From NCBI GenBank assembly GCA_002790675.1, contig PFVP01000032.1:1-32698 (forward strand): a DNA stretch of 32,698 nucleotides. The letters are read 5' to 3'. Under the pieces are notes generated by a model. That model worked only from the letters and a program-made list of their open reading frames with translations, was not told the DNA's origin and did no database searches. Below, in pieces: positions 6,561 to 14,436 of this stretch. Position 1 is the first letter of the stretch; the number at the start of each line of letters is the position of its first letter. Source of the stretch: Candidatus Moranbacteria bacterium CG_4_9_14_3_um_filter_45_14. Lineage in GTDB: Bacteria; Patescibacteriota; Minisyncoccia; Moranbacterales; UBA1568. A program made the translations under genes and the position numbers.

Positions 6561-7066
6561 AATAGTCACCTCCTTCTATACCACTTCCTCTTTTCGTATT
6601 TCATAAGTTTATGAAACGGAGAGAAAATATGGAATTATTTATTTTTATTTCACACAACAAATATTTATTTTGTGCGTGATACAGAAAAAGTTTCCTGTAC
6701 ACTTTTATTATACTCTTTTTTTGCAAATTGCATAGAGGTAAAAAATATCTGTCAACCCCCACAAACTCTTTTTTGCAAATACCCTGATAAATTTTCAAAA
6801 ATAAAAAATCATTCGATGCCGAAAGAAAACAAACGAAATATTTTTGTGAAAAAACACATACGTTTCAAAATATACAAAAAAAATATTCTCACGTGTTCAT
6901 TTCCAAAAAAGTTATCGTTCATCCTGCGAAGCGAAGGGAGAAGAAATAATTTCCCTCTCAACATATTTTTTGGTTCTTGTCCCACGGAAAAAACAGTCAG
7001 AAAAATTTGTGACTTTTCTCCCATAAACTTCCCTTTATCAGGCCAAAAATAACCGATTTTGTCCAG

Positions 7067-7095
7067 TTGACAGCTGTTTTTCAAAGACGTAGTAT
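7067..7095 (+). promoter_or_regulatory. Strong promoter for the 7223 gene
   Basis: A consensus TTGACA (7067-7072), a 17-nt spacer and TAGTAT (7090-7095) predict a start near 7102 and a leader of about 120 nt before ATG 7223. Confidence 0.75.
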
Positions 7096-7101
7096 GAAGA
7101 G

Positions 7102-7222
7102 GCAGGAGGTCGATTAGTTTGTCAATGATACGAAAGATAGCCCTGACAAGCTAAGCGAGGCTTCAACGTAAGCAAGCACTTTCACAATCTTAATTATAAG
7201 CTAGAAAGAGAGGTGAAAAATA
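7102..7222 (+). promoter_or_regulatory. Structured 5' leader of the 7223 gene
   Basis: TCGATTAGTTTGTCA (7110-7124) pairs with TGACAAGCTAAGCGA (7144-7158) as a 15-position helix with one A-G mismatch and one U-G wobble, around a 19-nt loop. Further on, TTTCAC (7180-7185) can pair with GTGAAA (7213-7218), which overlaps the Shine-Dalgarno sequence GAGGTG (7210-7215). The leader could thus control translation. No known riboswitch class is recognised. Confidence 0.4.
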
Positions 7223-7813
7223 ATGGAACAACAAGATCCTATATTCAAAGAATCTTCTGCTGATCAGGCGAAAGCCTGGGTTCAGGAAAATCTCCGTATT
7301 ATTGTGAGCGTATTCATTGTTGCGGCTATTGCCTTGGGTATCTACTCATATTCACAACGCACGCCGATAAGTTCTGATGACGACGCAAACATTCTTCTCG
7401 AAACAAAGGGAGGCGAAAATAGCGCCACTCAAGTCGAAGACAAGAAATCACAAGATGCAGTGAAGGCAGAAGTGAAAAATAACGTGATAGTAACCACAGA
7501 GCTGAGTCGTGAAACCGAAACTTCCTTCGTCGAACAAGCTGAACGTGGAAACGGAAAAACGCATTTGGCGCGCCGCGCACTCGCTCATTACCTCGAAAAA
7601 AATACTGACTCATCTTTGACCGCTGAACATAAGGTATATATCGAAGATTACCTCCAGAAAAATATCAGTTCTCAGGGTGCAGTAACGACGAAAACATCGA
7701 TTGAATTCTCGAAAGATCTTATCAAACAAGGCATTGAGAAATCGAAAACATTGAACGACAGACAGTTGCAAAATCTCAAGAAATACTCTGCGCGTGTCAG
7801 CGCTTATCGCTAA
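7223..7813 (+). CDS. Single-pass membrane protein, CPR-type, unknown function
   Basis: This is a 196-residue protein. A soluble N-terminus of about 27 residues is followed by one transmembrane helix (about 28-46, IIVSVFIVAAIALGIYSY). An acidic, Ser/Glu-rich linker (50-95) leads to a compact C-terminal segment (about 105-150) with GNGKTHLARRALAHYLEKN and LTAEHKVYIEDYLQKNI. From memory, a similar G.G.THLARRAL..YL...L...K.YIEDYL pattern recurs in Patescibacteria envelope proteins, sometimes with LysM domains. The charge distribution suggests the C-terminus lies outside the cytoplasm. The gene stands alone, with a strong promoter, a folded leader and its own terminator. Its role is unknown. Confidence 0.75.
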   Translation: MEQQDPIFKESSADQAKAWVQENLRIIVSVFIVAAIALGIYSYSQRTPISSDDDANILLETKGGENSATQVEDKKSQDAVKAEVKNNVIVTTELSRETETSFVEQAERGNGKTHLARRALAHYLEKNTDSSLTAEHKVYIEDYLQKNISSQGAVTTKTSIEFSKDLIKQGIEKSKTLNDRQLQNLKKYSARVSAYR

Positions 7814-7860
7814 CACAAACCGAAACACGGAAGAACCGTTCTTTCATTGAAAAATCTCAT

Positions 7861-7884
7861 AAAACCCCGCAACGGCGGGGTTTT
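7861..7884. terminator. Bidirectional terminator
   Basis: AAAACCCCGC-AACG-GCGGGGTTTT is a perfect 10-bp stem with A and T runs on its two sides. It ends the 7223 gene on the plus strand and the DUF192-terminated operon on the minus strand. Confidence 0.9.
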
Positions 7885-7899
7885 ATCGTTTTCAGAGAT

Positions 7900-8385
7900 T
7901 TATCCTCCATACAAGAACTGCATTTCTTCCCCGACACGGAGATTTTGCCCCTTGCCAGCACCAAGTTCGAGTACTGTATCGGCAAAAACCATTGGGTTCA
8001 AAATACCAGAAAATTCAGGATCCACATCGTGTTGTACAAAAACGATCCTGTTTTCAAGAAGCCAAATGATATCAATCGGGAAACGCATATCCTGCATCCA
8101 AAACGCATACTGTCCTCGAGTTTCGAATACGAATAACATTCCACAGGACTCACAGAGGGTGTCACGGCCACCAAGTCCCTTCTCGCGTCTCATCTCCGTA
8201 TCAGCAATTTCCAAAGAATAAACAACCTCTCCGATTTTCACCTTCTGCGATGAAGAAGAGTGTTTTGACTTGCCGATATCCAGAAAAAAGAATGCTCCCA
8301 AAGCAGAAAATACTATCAATATACCTACGGAGAAGAATCTCCCTGTCATAGATGATAGGAAAGGAGGTGTTATTTTCTCATTCAT
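7900..8385 (-). CDS. DUF192 family exported protein
   Basis: This 161-residue protein has an N-terminal signal anchor (about residues 16-36). A DUF192 domain (COG1430) follows, with EIADTEMRREKGLGGRD, CGMLFVFETRGQYAFWMQDM, FPIDIIWL and VLELGAGKG, matching the family pattern R..GLM.R..L....GMLF.F......FWMK.T..PLD..F. The family's biochemical role is unknown; members are exported or membrane-attached. It is the last gene of a five-gene operon, 6 nt after the WecA/TagO-like gene, which hints at an envelope role. Confidence 0.88.
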   Translation of the reverse strand: MNEKITPPFLSSMTGRFFSVGILIVFSALGAFFFLDIGKSKHSSSSQKVKIGEVVYSLEIADTEMRREKGLGGRDTLCESCGMLFVFETRGQYAFWMQDMRFPIDIIWLLENRIVFVQHDVDPEFSGILNPMVFADTVLELGAGKGQNLRVGEEMQFLYGG

Positions 8386-8391
8386 ACGCTC

Positions 8392-9435
8392 TCATTCAAG
8401 TGTCGCTTGCTTGTTTTTCAGTCGTGTTTTCTGATCTACGAAGAGGAGTAAAGCGAAAATAATGCAGAACACCAAGAACACAGCAACAAATTTTCCCAAA
8501 GCCTGCGTATTCAAAGCAATGACGGCGATGAGAGCGGTCACAAGGAAAAAAAACCAAGCGATGCTTCGCTCAGACCAGCCAAGTTCTAAAAGCCTGAAAT
8601 GAAGATGGCGCTTATCCGGTTGAAACAGAGATGTTCCATCATTCAATCGTTGCCAAAGGACGAACAGCGCATCAGCGATAGGAAGCGATAGGACAAGAAA
8701 TGCGGTGGCGATTTTTGTGCCTGCGATAATCGCGAGTGTGGCGACAAGAAAACCCAAAAACATCGACCCAACCGTTCCCGCCAGAATACGTGCTGGGTAT
8801 ATGTTGAAAAAAAGGAATCCAATGACGACACCCATACCAATAATCGCAAGAATAGCGATAGGAGGCTGATAGACTTCTGGCTTCAAACTTAAGAAAAAAA
8901 TGGTCACGAAAGTAATAAGAGAAATTCCTCCACAGAGACCGTCGAGTCCGTCAAGCCAATTCATAGCATTCATCACCAGGAAAATCCACGCAAAGAGAAG
9001 AAAGAATCCTGACAATATGAATGTGTCCGGAACGATCCAGACGCCTCCGAAAGGATTAGGAAGAGAGCTGATGCGCATACCAAAAATAAAAATAAGTACG
9101 GTCAATACCACTTGAAAGAAAACTTGGATCTTCCAACCAAGTTCCTTCAAATCATCCCATAATCCGAAAATGAGGATGGATGCGCTCCCGAATAACAACC
9201 CATAAAATTCCCGCGTCAAAACAAGATGCGTATCGAAAAAGAGAGTAAATGAAAAAGCGATCAACATCGCCACGCCTCCCAAACGAGAAACAACCTTCTT
9301 ATAACCATGGCGCTTCTCTGTCCGCCAAACTGATCGCTTAAAAAGAGGCGTGAGAAGAAAAAGAAGGATGAGTCCTGTTGTCAGTGTGAATGCGATGATA
9401 AATGGGATGAGAAAAAGTTCTGTCCACATACACAT
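8392..9435 (-). CDS. WecA/TagO-like undecaprenyl-phosphate sugar-1-phosphate transferase
   Basis: This is a polytopic membrane enzyme of the MraY/WecA/TagO superfamily (GT family 4 of lipid-linked transferases). It moves a sugar-1-phosphate, typically GlcNAc-1-P, from a UDP-sugar to undecaprenyl phosphate, starting assembly of a surface polymer. About ten hydrophobic helices span 347 residues. The catalytic acidic motif appears as GLWDDLKEL, the NxxNWLDGLDG motif as NAMNWLDGLDGL, and the family His motif as DKRHLHFRLLELGWS, which is typical of WecA/TagO rather than MraY. It sits between a 3-TM protein and DUF192. ATG 9435 and ATG 9429 are both possible starts; neither has a Shine-Dalgarno sequence. 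Confidence 0.9.
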   Translation of the reverse strand: MCMWTELFLIPFIIAFTLTTGLILLFLLTPLFKRSVWRTEKRHGYKKVVSRLGGVAMLIAFSFTLFFDTHLVLTREFYGLLFGSASILIFGLWDDLKELGWKIQVFFQVVLTVLIFIFGMRISSLPNPFGGVWIVPDTFILSGFFLLFAWIFLVMNAMNWLDGLDGLCGGISLITFVTIFFLSLKPEVYQPPIAILAIIGMGVVIGFLFFNIYPARILAGTVGSMFLGFLVATLAIIAGTKIATAFLVLSLPIADALFVLWQRLNDGTSLFQPDKRHLHFRLLELGWSERSIAWFFFLVTALIAVIALNTQALGKFVAVFLVFCIIFALLLFVDQKTRLKNKQATLE

Positions 9436-9444
9436 CAGAAGAAA

Positions 9445-9852
9445 TCAATAATTAATATATGCAACGCTGGCACTCGCCAGTACAATGCCGATACTGAGCA
9501 ATCCTGAACTGAAAAGCATCAAATACGAAGCGATGCGCAGAGATCTGTCATAGAAACGGCGCGCGAAGAAGGTATGCCCACCCAAAAAGAATAGTCCTGC
9601 TATCGGTAGAATGAATACTTGCCACCAGATACCCTGAATATCCACTCCGAAATACACATTATAATGAAGCACGATGATATTTTCAGTCGGCCTGATGAAA
9701 TATCCAAGCAATCCAAAACTTACCAGACAAAAGAAAACGTTCACGCCAAGAAGTGTTCGGACAATCATATTGTCAAAGAAAGATACGCCCCCTTCTGATT
9801 GGGCGATAGTGACATCCCAATTCACCCTCTGTATGTCTTTTGTATCCGTCAT
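9445..9852 (-). CDS. Three-TM membrane protein, unknown function
   Basis: This is a 135-residue protein with a soluble N-terminus of about 30 residues and three hydrophobic helices at roughly 31-53, 74-96 and 105-132. I recognise no family or catalytic motif. It lies in the rmuC operon with 6-nt and 9-nt gaps to its neighbours, so it is almost certainly co-translated with rmuC and the WecA-like gene. A role in the membrane near polymer synthesis is only suggested by this context. Confidence 0.7.
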   Translation of the reverse strand: MTDTKDIQRVNWDVTIAQSEGGVSFFDNMIVRTLLGVNVFFCLVSFGLLGYFIRPTENIIVLHYNVYFGVDIQGIWWQVFILPIAGLFFLGGHTFFARRFYDRSLRIASYLMLFSSGLLSIGIVLASASVAYINY

Positions 9853-9858
9853 ATATCG

Positions 9859-10944
9859 TTACTCAGAAGAAGAATCCTTCTCCAAAGGAGCAGGCAGAGA
9901 TTCGGGAGTTTCGTGTTCTACTCCGAGACGCGCATGTTCGAGCTGATTGGTCACTTTAAATAAACGCTTTTCTGCTTCATCATATTTCTTATGAGCGTTA
10001 CCGATATGGCTTCCGAGTATATCGAACTCCTGTTCGAACTTTTCGTGTTCACGAGCCAGTTTCTCTAATTGTCCCATAATTTCTTTCGCCCGCTTCTCGA
10101 TCTGTAATCCCTGCAATCCGAAGAGAATCGTTCTCATATATGCGTAGAAAGAATTCGGCGATACTGGCATAATACGCTTCTGCGTCAGATAATCGAGCAA
10201 GCCTTGTTCATCATCGTCCTTGATAATAATCTCATAATAGACATTCTCAGCGGGAATATACATAAGCGCGAAATCAAGCGTCCCTTCTTCGGGAACGATG
10301 TATTTGTTGGCGATAGCATCGATATGTTTTTTCACATCAGTATAGAATTGTTTCCGTGCCATGCGTTTCTCGTCATCAGTCTTGGCGGTAAGGATCTTCT
10401 TGAAGTTTTCCAAAGGAAATTTCGAATCAACACTCACCATACCTCCTTTCAGCTTGATGATAGCATCTACGGCTTCACCGCTCTTGAACATATATTGCAA
10501 AGCGAAGTTCTCTTTAGGCAACATTTGCGAGAGCAGATCCTGGAGCATCAGTTCGCCGAAACCACCACGGATTTTTGGAGCCTTCAAAATTTCCTGAAGC
10601 GATGCGACTTCTTTACCGACTTCAAGTATTTTTTCACTTGAATGACGCATCTGCTCCAACCCTTTCTGCACATCCGCGTATGATCGGGCAGCCGTATCGA
10701 GACGGTCATCGAGACGCTTGCCGTTATCCGCTAGACGGCTATCCAAAGTATGCTGGAAATTCGCAAGTTGCTGATTGAAAGCATTGACTACCGAGTGAAG
10801 TTCCGTATCGAAACGCCGATTTATATTTTCCATTTCTATCTTGGCCGTCTCTCCGGACGATTCCCGTCCACGCAAAGAAAAAACCAGCCACAAGACGAGA
10901 CTGGCTACCAAAAACAGAAGAATGATCATTATCCACGAAGTCAT
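9859..10944 (-). CDS. rmuC: DNA recombination protein RmuC
   Basis: RmuC-family proteins limit certain DNA rearrangements; they are membrane-anchored nuclease-fold proteins. Residues 5-24 form a TM anchor, about 35-115 a coiled coil, and about 125-310 the RmuC domain, with KIRGGFGELMLQDLLSQMLP, VDSKFPLENFKK and MYIPAENVYYE, all characteristic. A second coiled coil ends the protein. At 361 residues it is shorter than the E. coli protein (475) but includes the whole core. It lies 23 nt after the regulator-like gene in one operon. No Shine-Dalgarno sequence precedes the ATG. Confidence 0.93.
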   Translation of the reverse strand: MTSWIMIILLFLVASLVLWLVFSLRGRESSGETAKIEMENINRRFDTELHSVVNAFNQQLANFQHTLDSRLADNGKRLDDRLDTAARSYADVQKGLEQMRHSSEKILEVGKEVASLQEILKAPKIRGGFGELMLQDLLSQMLPKENFALQYMFKSGEAVDAIIKLKGGMVSVDSKFPLENFKKILTAKTDDEKRMARKQFYTDVKKHIDAIANKYIVPEEGTLDFALMYIPAENVYYEIIIKDDDEQGLLDYLTQKRIMPVSPNSFYAYMRTILFGLQGLQIEKRAKEIMGQLEKLAREHEKFEQEFDILGSHIGNAHKKYDEAEKRLFKVTNQLEHARLGVEHETPESLPAPLEKDSSSE

Positions 10945-10967
10945 AGGCTTTTTCTTGTTACAAACGA

Positions 10968-11573
10968 CTACTTCTTCAACCCGGAAATGAAACGTTTGAG
11001 TTCGGGCACCTTATTCGATACTTCTTCGTATGGTCCTTCAAGAAATTCTATGAAAAAGCGATCAAGCATATTCAAACGATAGTGCAATTCTTCGCTGTTC
11101 ATCAGCACGAAACGGATCTCTTTTCCCACTTCCGCTTCCAAAAGCGTGATAGCACGCTTGAGTTTGGTCCGATTGAGGTTATTCACGACAAGGATCATAT
11201 CCACTTTACCCTTCGCATAGTTGATGAACAACCCGCTGATAAGAATCAATTTCACTTCCCCGATCACCTTCACCTTACGGAACACCTGCGATTGCGCGTG
11301 AACATTGAGTTTTGAAACAAGACTTTTCAACTCTGTATGAAAAGGAAAGTCTTCATTCACAGCAAACAGCCTTCTCCCTTTACGGGAATGTTCGACAACA
11401 AATCTCATTTTGGCAAGACGAGCAAGTTCGCGTGTTGTTTCTACTTTTGAAATAAGCGTCTTTTCAGCAATAGTTGCTGTTCCAAACTCCATCCCGGGAT
11501 TGAGAAGAAAAAAACGGATGAGACGGGCACGCGCTTTCGATCCAAACAAAGAATCAAAGAGAACCAAGGACAT
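10968..11573 (-). CDS. Winged-helix regulator-like protein
   Basis: From ATG 11573 the protein has 201 residues. The N-terminal half resembles a winged helix: SLFGSKARARLIRFFLLNP, then FGTATIAEKTLISKVETTRELARL (a recognition-helix-like segment), then RFVVEHSRKGRRLFAVN as the wing. The C-terminal half (FRKVKVIGEVKLILISGLF..., VDMILVVNNLNRTKLKRAI) looks like a small nucleotidyltransferase-type alpha/beta fold, as in archaeal- and CPR-type HTH-NTase proteins, but I see no complete GS-x-DxD motif. The frame stays open upstream to 11744, but that part is low-complexity and crosses the promoter, so the shorter start is preferred. It leads the rmuC operon and may regulate it. Confidence 0.65.
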   Translation of the reverse strand: MSLVLFDSLFGSKARARLIRFFLLNPGMEFGTATIAEKTLISKVETTRELARLAKMRFVVEHSRKGRRLFAVNEDFPFHTELKSLVSKLNVHAQSQVFRKVKVIGEVKLILISGLFINYAKGKVDMILVVNNLNRTKLKRAITLLEAEVGKEIRFVLMNSEELHYRLNMLDRFFIEFLEGPYEEVSNKVPELKRFISGLKK

Positions 11574-11628
11574 AGGATTACAATCGTTACAAAATACACT
11601 GACAGTGAAGACATTCTCTCCTTTCTCA

Positions 11629-11657
11629 AGTATAGGAAAAAAGAAAAAAAAAGTCAA
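11629..11657 (-). promoter_or_regulatory. Promoter of the rmuC operon
   Basis: On the minus strand, TTGACT (11657-11652), a 17-nt spacer and TATACT (11634-11629) form a near-consensus promoter, with a start near 11622 and a leader of about 49 nt to ATG 11573. This placement rules out the longer upstream starts. Confidence 0.7.
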
Positions 11658-11728
11658 AAACGCTCTCTCAGACATTCTCATACAAGACACCACCAGGTTC
11701 CGAAAATGGAGCTTTTTAGCCGTAGATG

Positions 11729-11737
11729 TGGTATAAT
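11729..11737 (+). promoter_or_regulatory. Extended -10 promoter for the 11853 gene
   Basis: TGG-TATAAT is a perfect -10 hexamer (11732-11737) with an extended TGn element. No good -35 is seen, as is usual for extended -10 promoters. The leader would be about 110 nt. Confidence 0.55.
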
Positions 11738-11852
11738 AAAGCATATCAACCTTTTGATGTTGCTTCTTCTCTCAAAAAGGCGAGGCAACGGTATACATTC
11801 ATCCCTCTCACCCTTTTGTTTGTCGGTGGACAGAGTTTGGTAATAAAAAAAT

Positions 11853-14351
11853 ATGTTGGATAAAAAACGCCAAGAAAAAATCAAAGGGCTTGTCGAATTG
11901 GAAAAAGTCATAACAGAAATTCTTGTGGCGAATGGACGTACTGTAGAGCCATTCATCAAGGTCTTCAATTACAGTGATGAAAATATCACCAAAAGTCCGC
12001 TCGGGTCTCTGATCGGTGTTTTTGAAATTGCAGAGCAGAGCGAAGATTCAGCTTATATCGTCAACTTCCTGGCATCCGTTGCGAAAAAAGAATACTTCAG
12101 CAACGGACGCCGTGGTGCTATCGAAAGTTTCGAAGCGGCTCTGCATAAAATCAACCTCGCCCTTGCGGAACTTGTCAGGCACGGCAATATCGCATGGCTG
12201 GGTAACTTCCACGGAGCACTCGGCGTGCTGGAGAAAAACAATCTCCATTTCTCTATCACCGGCAAATCGGAAATTCTTCTCTTGCGCGGTGAAAAAATCT
12301 CAGAAATCAGTGCTGGCCTGGCCTCCCCTGAATCCAACATCCACCCCATCAAAACATTCGTTGAGATTTCAAGCGGTCACCTGATGCTGGAAGATAAAAT
12401 CATTTTCACTTCACCAGAACTTCTCGACCTGCTCTCAATTGAAGACCTCAAAAAAAACGCTCTCCGTATGGATAAGGATCAATTCGCTCAATTCCTCCGG
12501 ACAGTCCTTGTGAATGAACTCAATATGGGAGGCTCTCTTATCGTCGATCTCAAAGAAAGTACTCCTCTGCCGGAGCCACGCAAGGAGACGAGGAAAGTTA
12601 CTACTGTCATCGAGAATATCTTCAGCAAAGAAGCTTTCGATTCACAGATCAAACCAAAGGAAAATACGGATCAACTGCCGGAGAAAGAGGAGAAATATTC
12701 GAACCCGAAGGAATATGTCGATTCCAAAACCGGACATATTTTCATCCAAGGAGAGACATCGGGAGAGGCGCCCGAACACCTTATTTTTGAACGAGCGAAA
12801 CTTTCAGCTCAGGACTTGCTCCATATCTTCAGCTCATTTTTTGCATCCCAGGGAAAACTCATCCGTAAAGGAAAAAAGTATGGTCTGCTCCTTTCTAATA
12901 CTCTGGCGGAAAAGAATGCCGTCATAACGCACAAAATGACACGCTTCCTCCGTAAGCAATGGCAGAAAGGAATGACTGCATCAACATCGGGGGTTTCTTC
13001 TTTGATCCTTTCTCTTCGCTCGGTGAAAATATCACAGAAGGCCAAAAAGAAAGTCCTCCCAGATACGATTACGACATCTTCATACGAAGAAACTCTGAAA
13101 TCCCGATTGACATTCACAGAGAAGAGAGCGGAAGATATTTCTTCTCTCGTAGAAGAGAAGAATGAAGATATACCGGATTTTATGAAAGAAAAGCTCGCTC
13201 GTTTCTATCGAGAGAATACCGCTGTCGTAACACAGATTGCCACCGAAACCTATTCTGCCAAGAAATTTCAGACGGAAAAATCCAACATATCCGTTCTTGT
13301 CCGAAAAATATTTCAAAGAATACCCTCTTCCTCTCATATGATTTGGAACAGTATCTCATCTCAAGCGAAAACCGTCATCAAGTCATTCTTTCCCTTCTTG
13401 AGAACGCTCTCTTCACGCTATCAAAAACGCACGTTCATCTTCAGCATCCTCTTTGTTGTTCTTTTCATCACAGGATCCGTTCTGTTGACACGCTCATTTT
13501 TGAAAAATACTCCTTCTCCACTGGCAGAAATATCCCAACCTCCGATTGAAACGTCCGTCTTTCCTCTTGAGACCGAAAAAAATGCCCACGTATTGGAAAC
13601 ATCCCCTCTTATCATCGCTACCGAACAAGATCCTCTCATCGCTTCCATACTTCTTGGCAATGAGACATACCTCATCACCACTACCTCTATTCAAAACACA
13701 AACGATAACAAACGCTATCCGTTACCATCTGGAGCTGGAGCGATACAGTTCGCCTCTCCGATGGATGATTTGCGTCTCATCTTCGTCTATACCAATACGA
13801 ACGAGCTCTTCTCATTCGCTCCTGTCAATCATACATTCACAAAAAATACCCTCACACTACCCGCAAACGCCCTCGTGGAAGATATAGGCACGTATCTCAC
13901 CTATCTCTATGTCCTCGATAGCGCTACTGATCAGATTTATCGCTTTCCACGGGCAGAAGGCGGATTTGGAGCAGGGTCAACTTGGTTCAGAAACACGATA
14001 GATATAGAAGACACGGCTCAAATGGCCATCAATGAAACTATCTTCATCGCTCCGAACAAGGCGACTGTCTCGGCATTCTTCCGTGGCCAGTTCGTAAAGA
14101 ATCTCGAATCTCCCGTTACACCGCTTTCTCTGACAAGCCTCTTCACTCACCCAGGACTCACAGATATCTACGCTCTCGATGCAGAGAATAAACGTGTCCT
14201 CATCTGGAACCAAGACAGTACTCTCTTGGCTCAATACTTCTCCGAACAATTCGCTTCCGCCGAAAGCATCACTGTGAACGAAAAAACGGGCGAATTTTTC
14301 CTGACAACTTCAAATACTCTTCTTTCTTTTAAAATCAATCTCGGGGAGTAA
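11853..14351 (+). CDS. Large TM protein: PP2C-like N-terminus, propeller-like C-terminus
   Basis: This is an 832-residue protein. Residues 45-240 resemble a PP2C-type phosphatase fold (GSLIGVFEIAEQ, then ALAELVRHGNIAWLGNFHGAL, then FSITGKSEILLLRGEKISEIS). The metal-binding DGHGG and GDSR-type acidic residues are not visible, so it may be a pseudo-phosphatase. Residues 245-525 are polar and variable. One TM helix spans about 527-547, after a basic stretch. Residues 560-832 are beta-rich with repeating blades (DIYALDAENKRVLIWNQDST, then ITVNEKTGEFFLTTSNTLLS), resembling an NHL/WD-type propeller. An inside phosphatase-like module joined to an outside propeller suggests a sensor or scaffold; this is inference. 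It converges with the VirD4-like operon. Confidence 0.65.
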   Translation: MLDKKRQEKIKGLVELEKVITEILVANGRTVEPFIKVFNYSDENITKSPLGSLIGVFEIAEQSEDSAYIVNFLASVAKKEYFSNGRRGAIESFEAALHKINLALAELVRHGNIAWLGNFHGALGVLEKNNLHFSITGKSEILLLRGEKISEISAGLASPESNIHPIKTFVEISSGHLMLEDKIIFTSPELLDLLSIEDLKKNALRMDKDQFAQFLRTVLVNELNMGGSLIVDLKESTPLPEPRKETRKVTTVIENIFSKEAFDSQIKPKENTDQLPEKEEKYSNPKEYVDSKTGHIFIQGETSGEAPEHLIFERAKLSAQDLLHIFSSFFASQGKLIRKGKKYGLLLSNTLAEKNAVITHKMTRFLRKQWQKGMTASTSGVSSLILSLRSVKISQKAKKKVLPDTITTSSYEETLKSRLTFTEKRAEDISSLVEEKNEDIPDFMKEKLARFYRENTAVVTQIATETYSAKKFQTEKSNISVLVRKIFQRIPSSSHMIWNSISSQAKTVIKSFFPFLRTLSSRYQKRTFIFSILFVVLFITGSVLLTRSFLKNTPSPLAEISQPPIETSVFPLETEKNAHVLETSPLIIATEQDPLIASILLGNETYLITTTSIQNTNDNKRYPLPSGAGAIQFASPMDDLRLIFVYTNTNELFSFAPVNHTFTKNTLTLPANALVEDIGTYLTYLYVLDSATDQIYRFPRAEGGFGAGSTWFRNTIDIEDTAQMAINETIFIAPNKATVSAFFRGQFVKNLESPVTPLSLTSLFTHPGLTDIYALDAENKRVLIWNQDSTLLAQYFSEQFASAESITVNEKTGEFFLTTSNTLLSFKINLGE

Positions 14352-14364
14352 AACAATAAATAAA

Positions 14365-14393
14365 GGAGCCTCCTAAAAAGAGGCTCTTTTTCC
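14365..14393 (+). terminator. Terminator of the 11853 gene
   Basis: GAGCCTC-CTAAAAA-GAGGCTC (14367-14387) is a 7-bp stem followed directly by TTTTT. It lies 14 nt after the stop codon. Confidence 0.88.
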
Positions 14394-14436
14394 CATTTAT
14401 CCCTCCTATCAAACGAGTAGGAATTTTCGGTTTTCT

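Larger units (their letters stand above)
6561..7222. other. 662-nt AT-rich intergenic region
   Basis: The region separates the Lys-rich gene (minus) from the 7223 gene (plus). The left third is the probable leader of the Lys-rich gene, with an inverted repeat TTTCATAA/TTATGAAA (about 6599-6616), a CACAA/TTGTG hairpin near 6651-6672 and TATAAT at 6712-6707. TTGACA on the minus strand at 6755-6750 lacks a good -10. The stretch 6780-7060 is AT-rich with no convincing gene. The right end holds a promoter (7067-7095) and a structured leader. Confidence 0.6.

Noticed and set aside
6809..7084. 91-residue minus-strand ORF starting at TTG
   Set aside because: It has no Shine-Dalgarno sequence, low-complexity Phe-rich composition, and overlaps the promoter of the 7223 gene; treated as chance in AT-rich DNA.
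11441..11629. Minus-strand ORF with ATG 11614 just after AAAGGAG
   Set aside because: It is out of frame with the winged-helix gene, and the predicted transcript starts within the AAAGGAG, so it cannot serve as a normal ribosome binding site.
11574..11744. 57-residue N-terminal extension of the regulator-like protein
   Set aside because: The extension is low-complexity (FFFFF) and spans a near-consensus promoter (11629-11657); homologous-looking sequence begins at ATG 11573.
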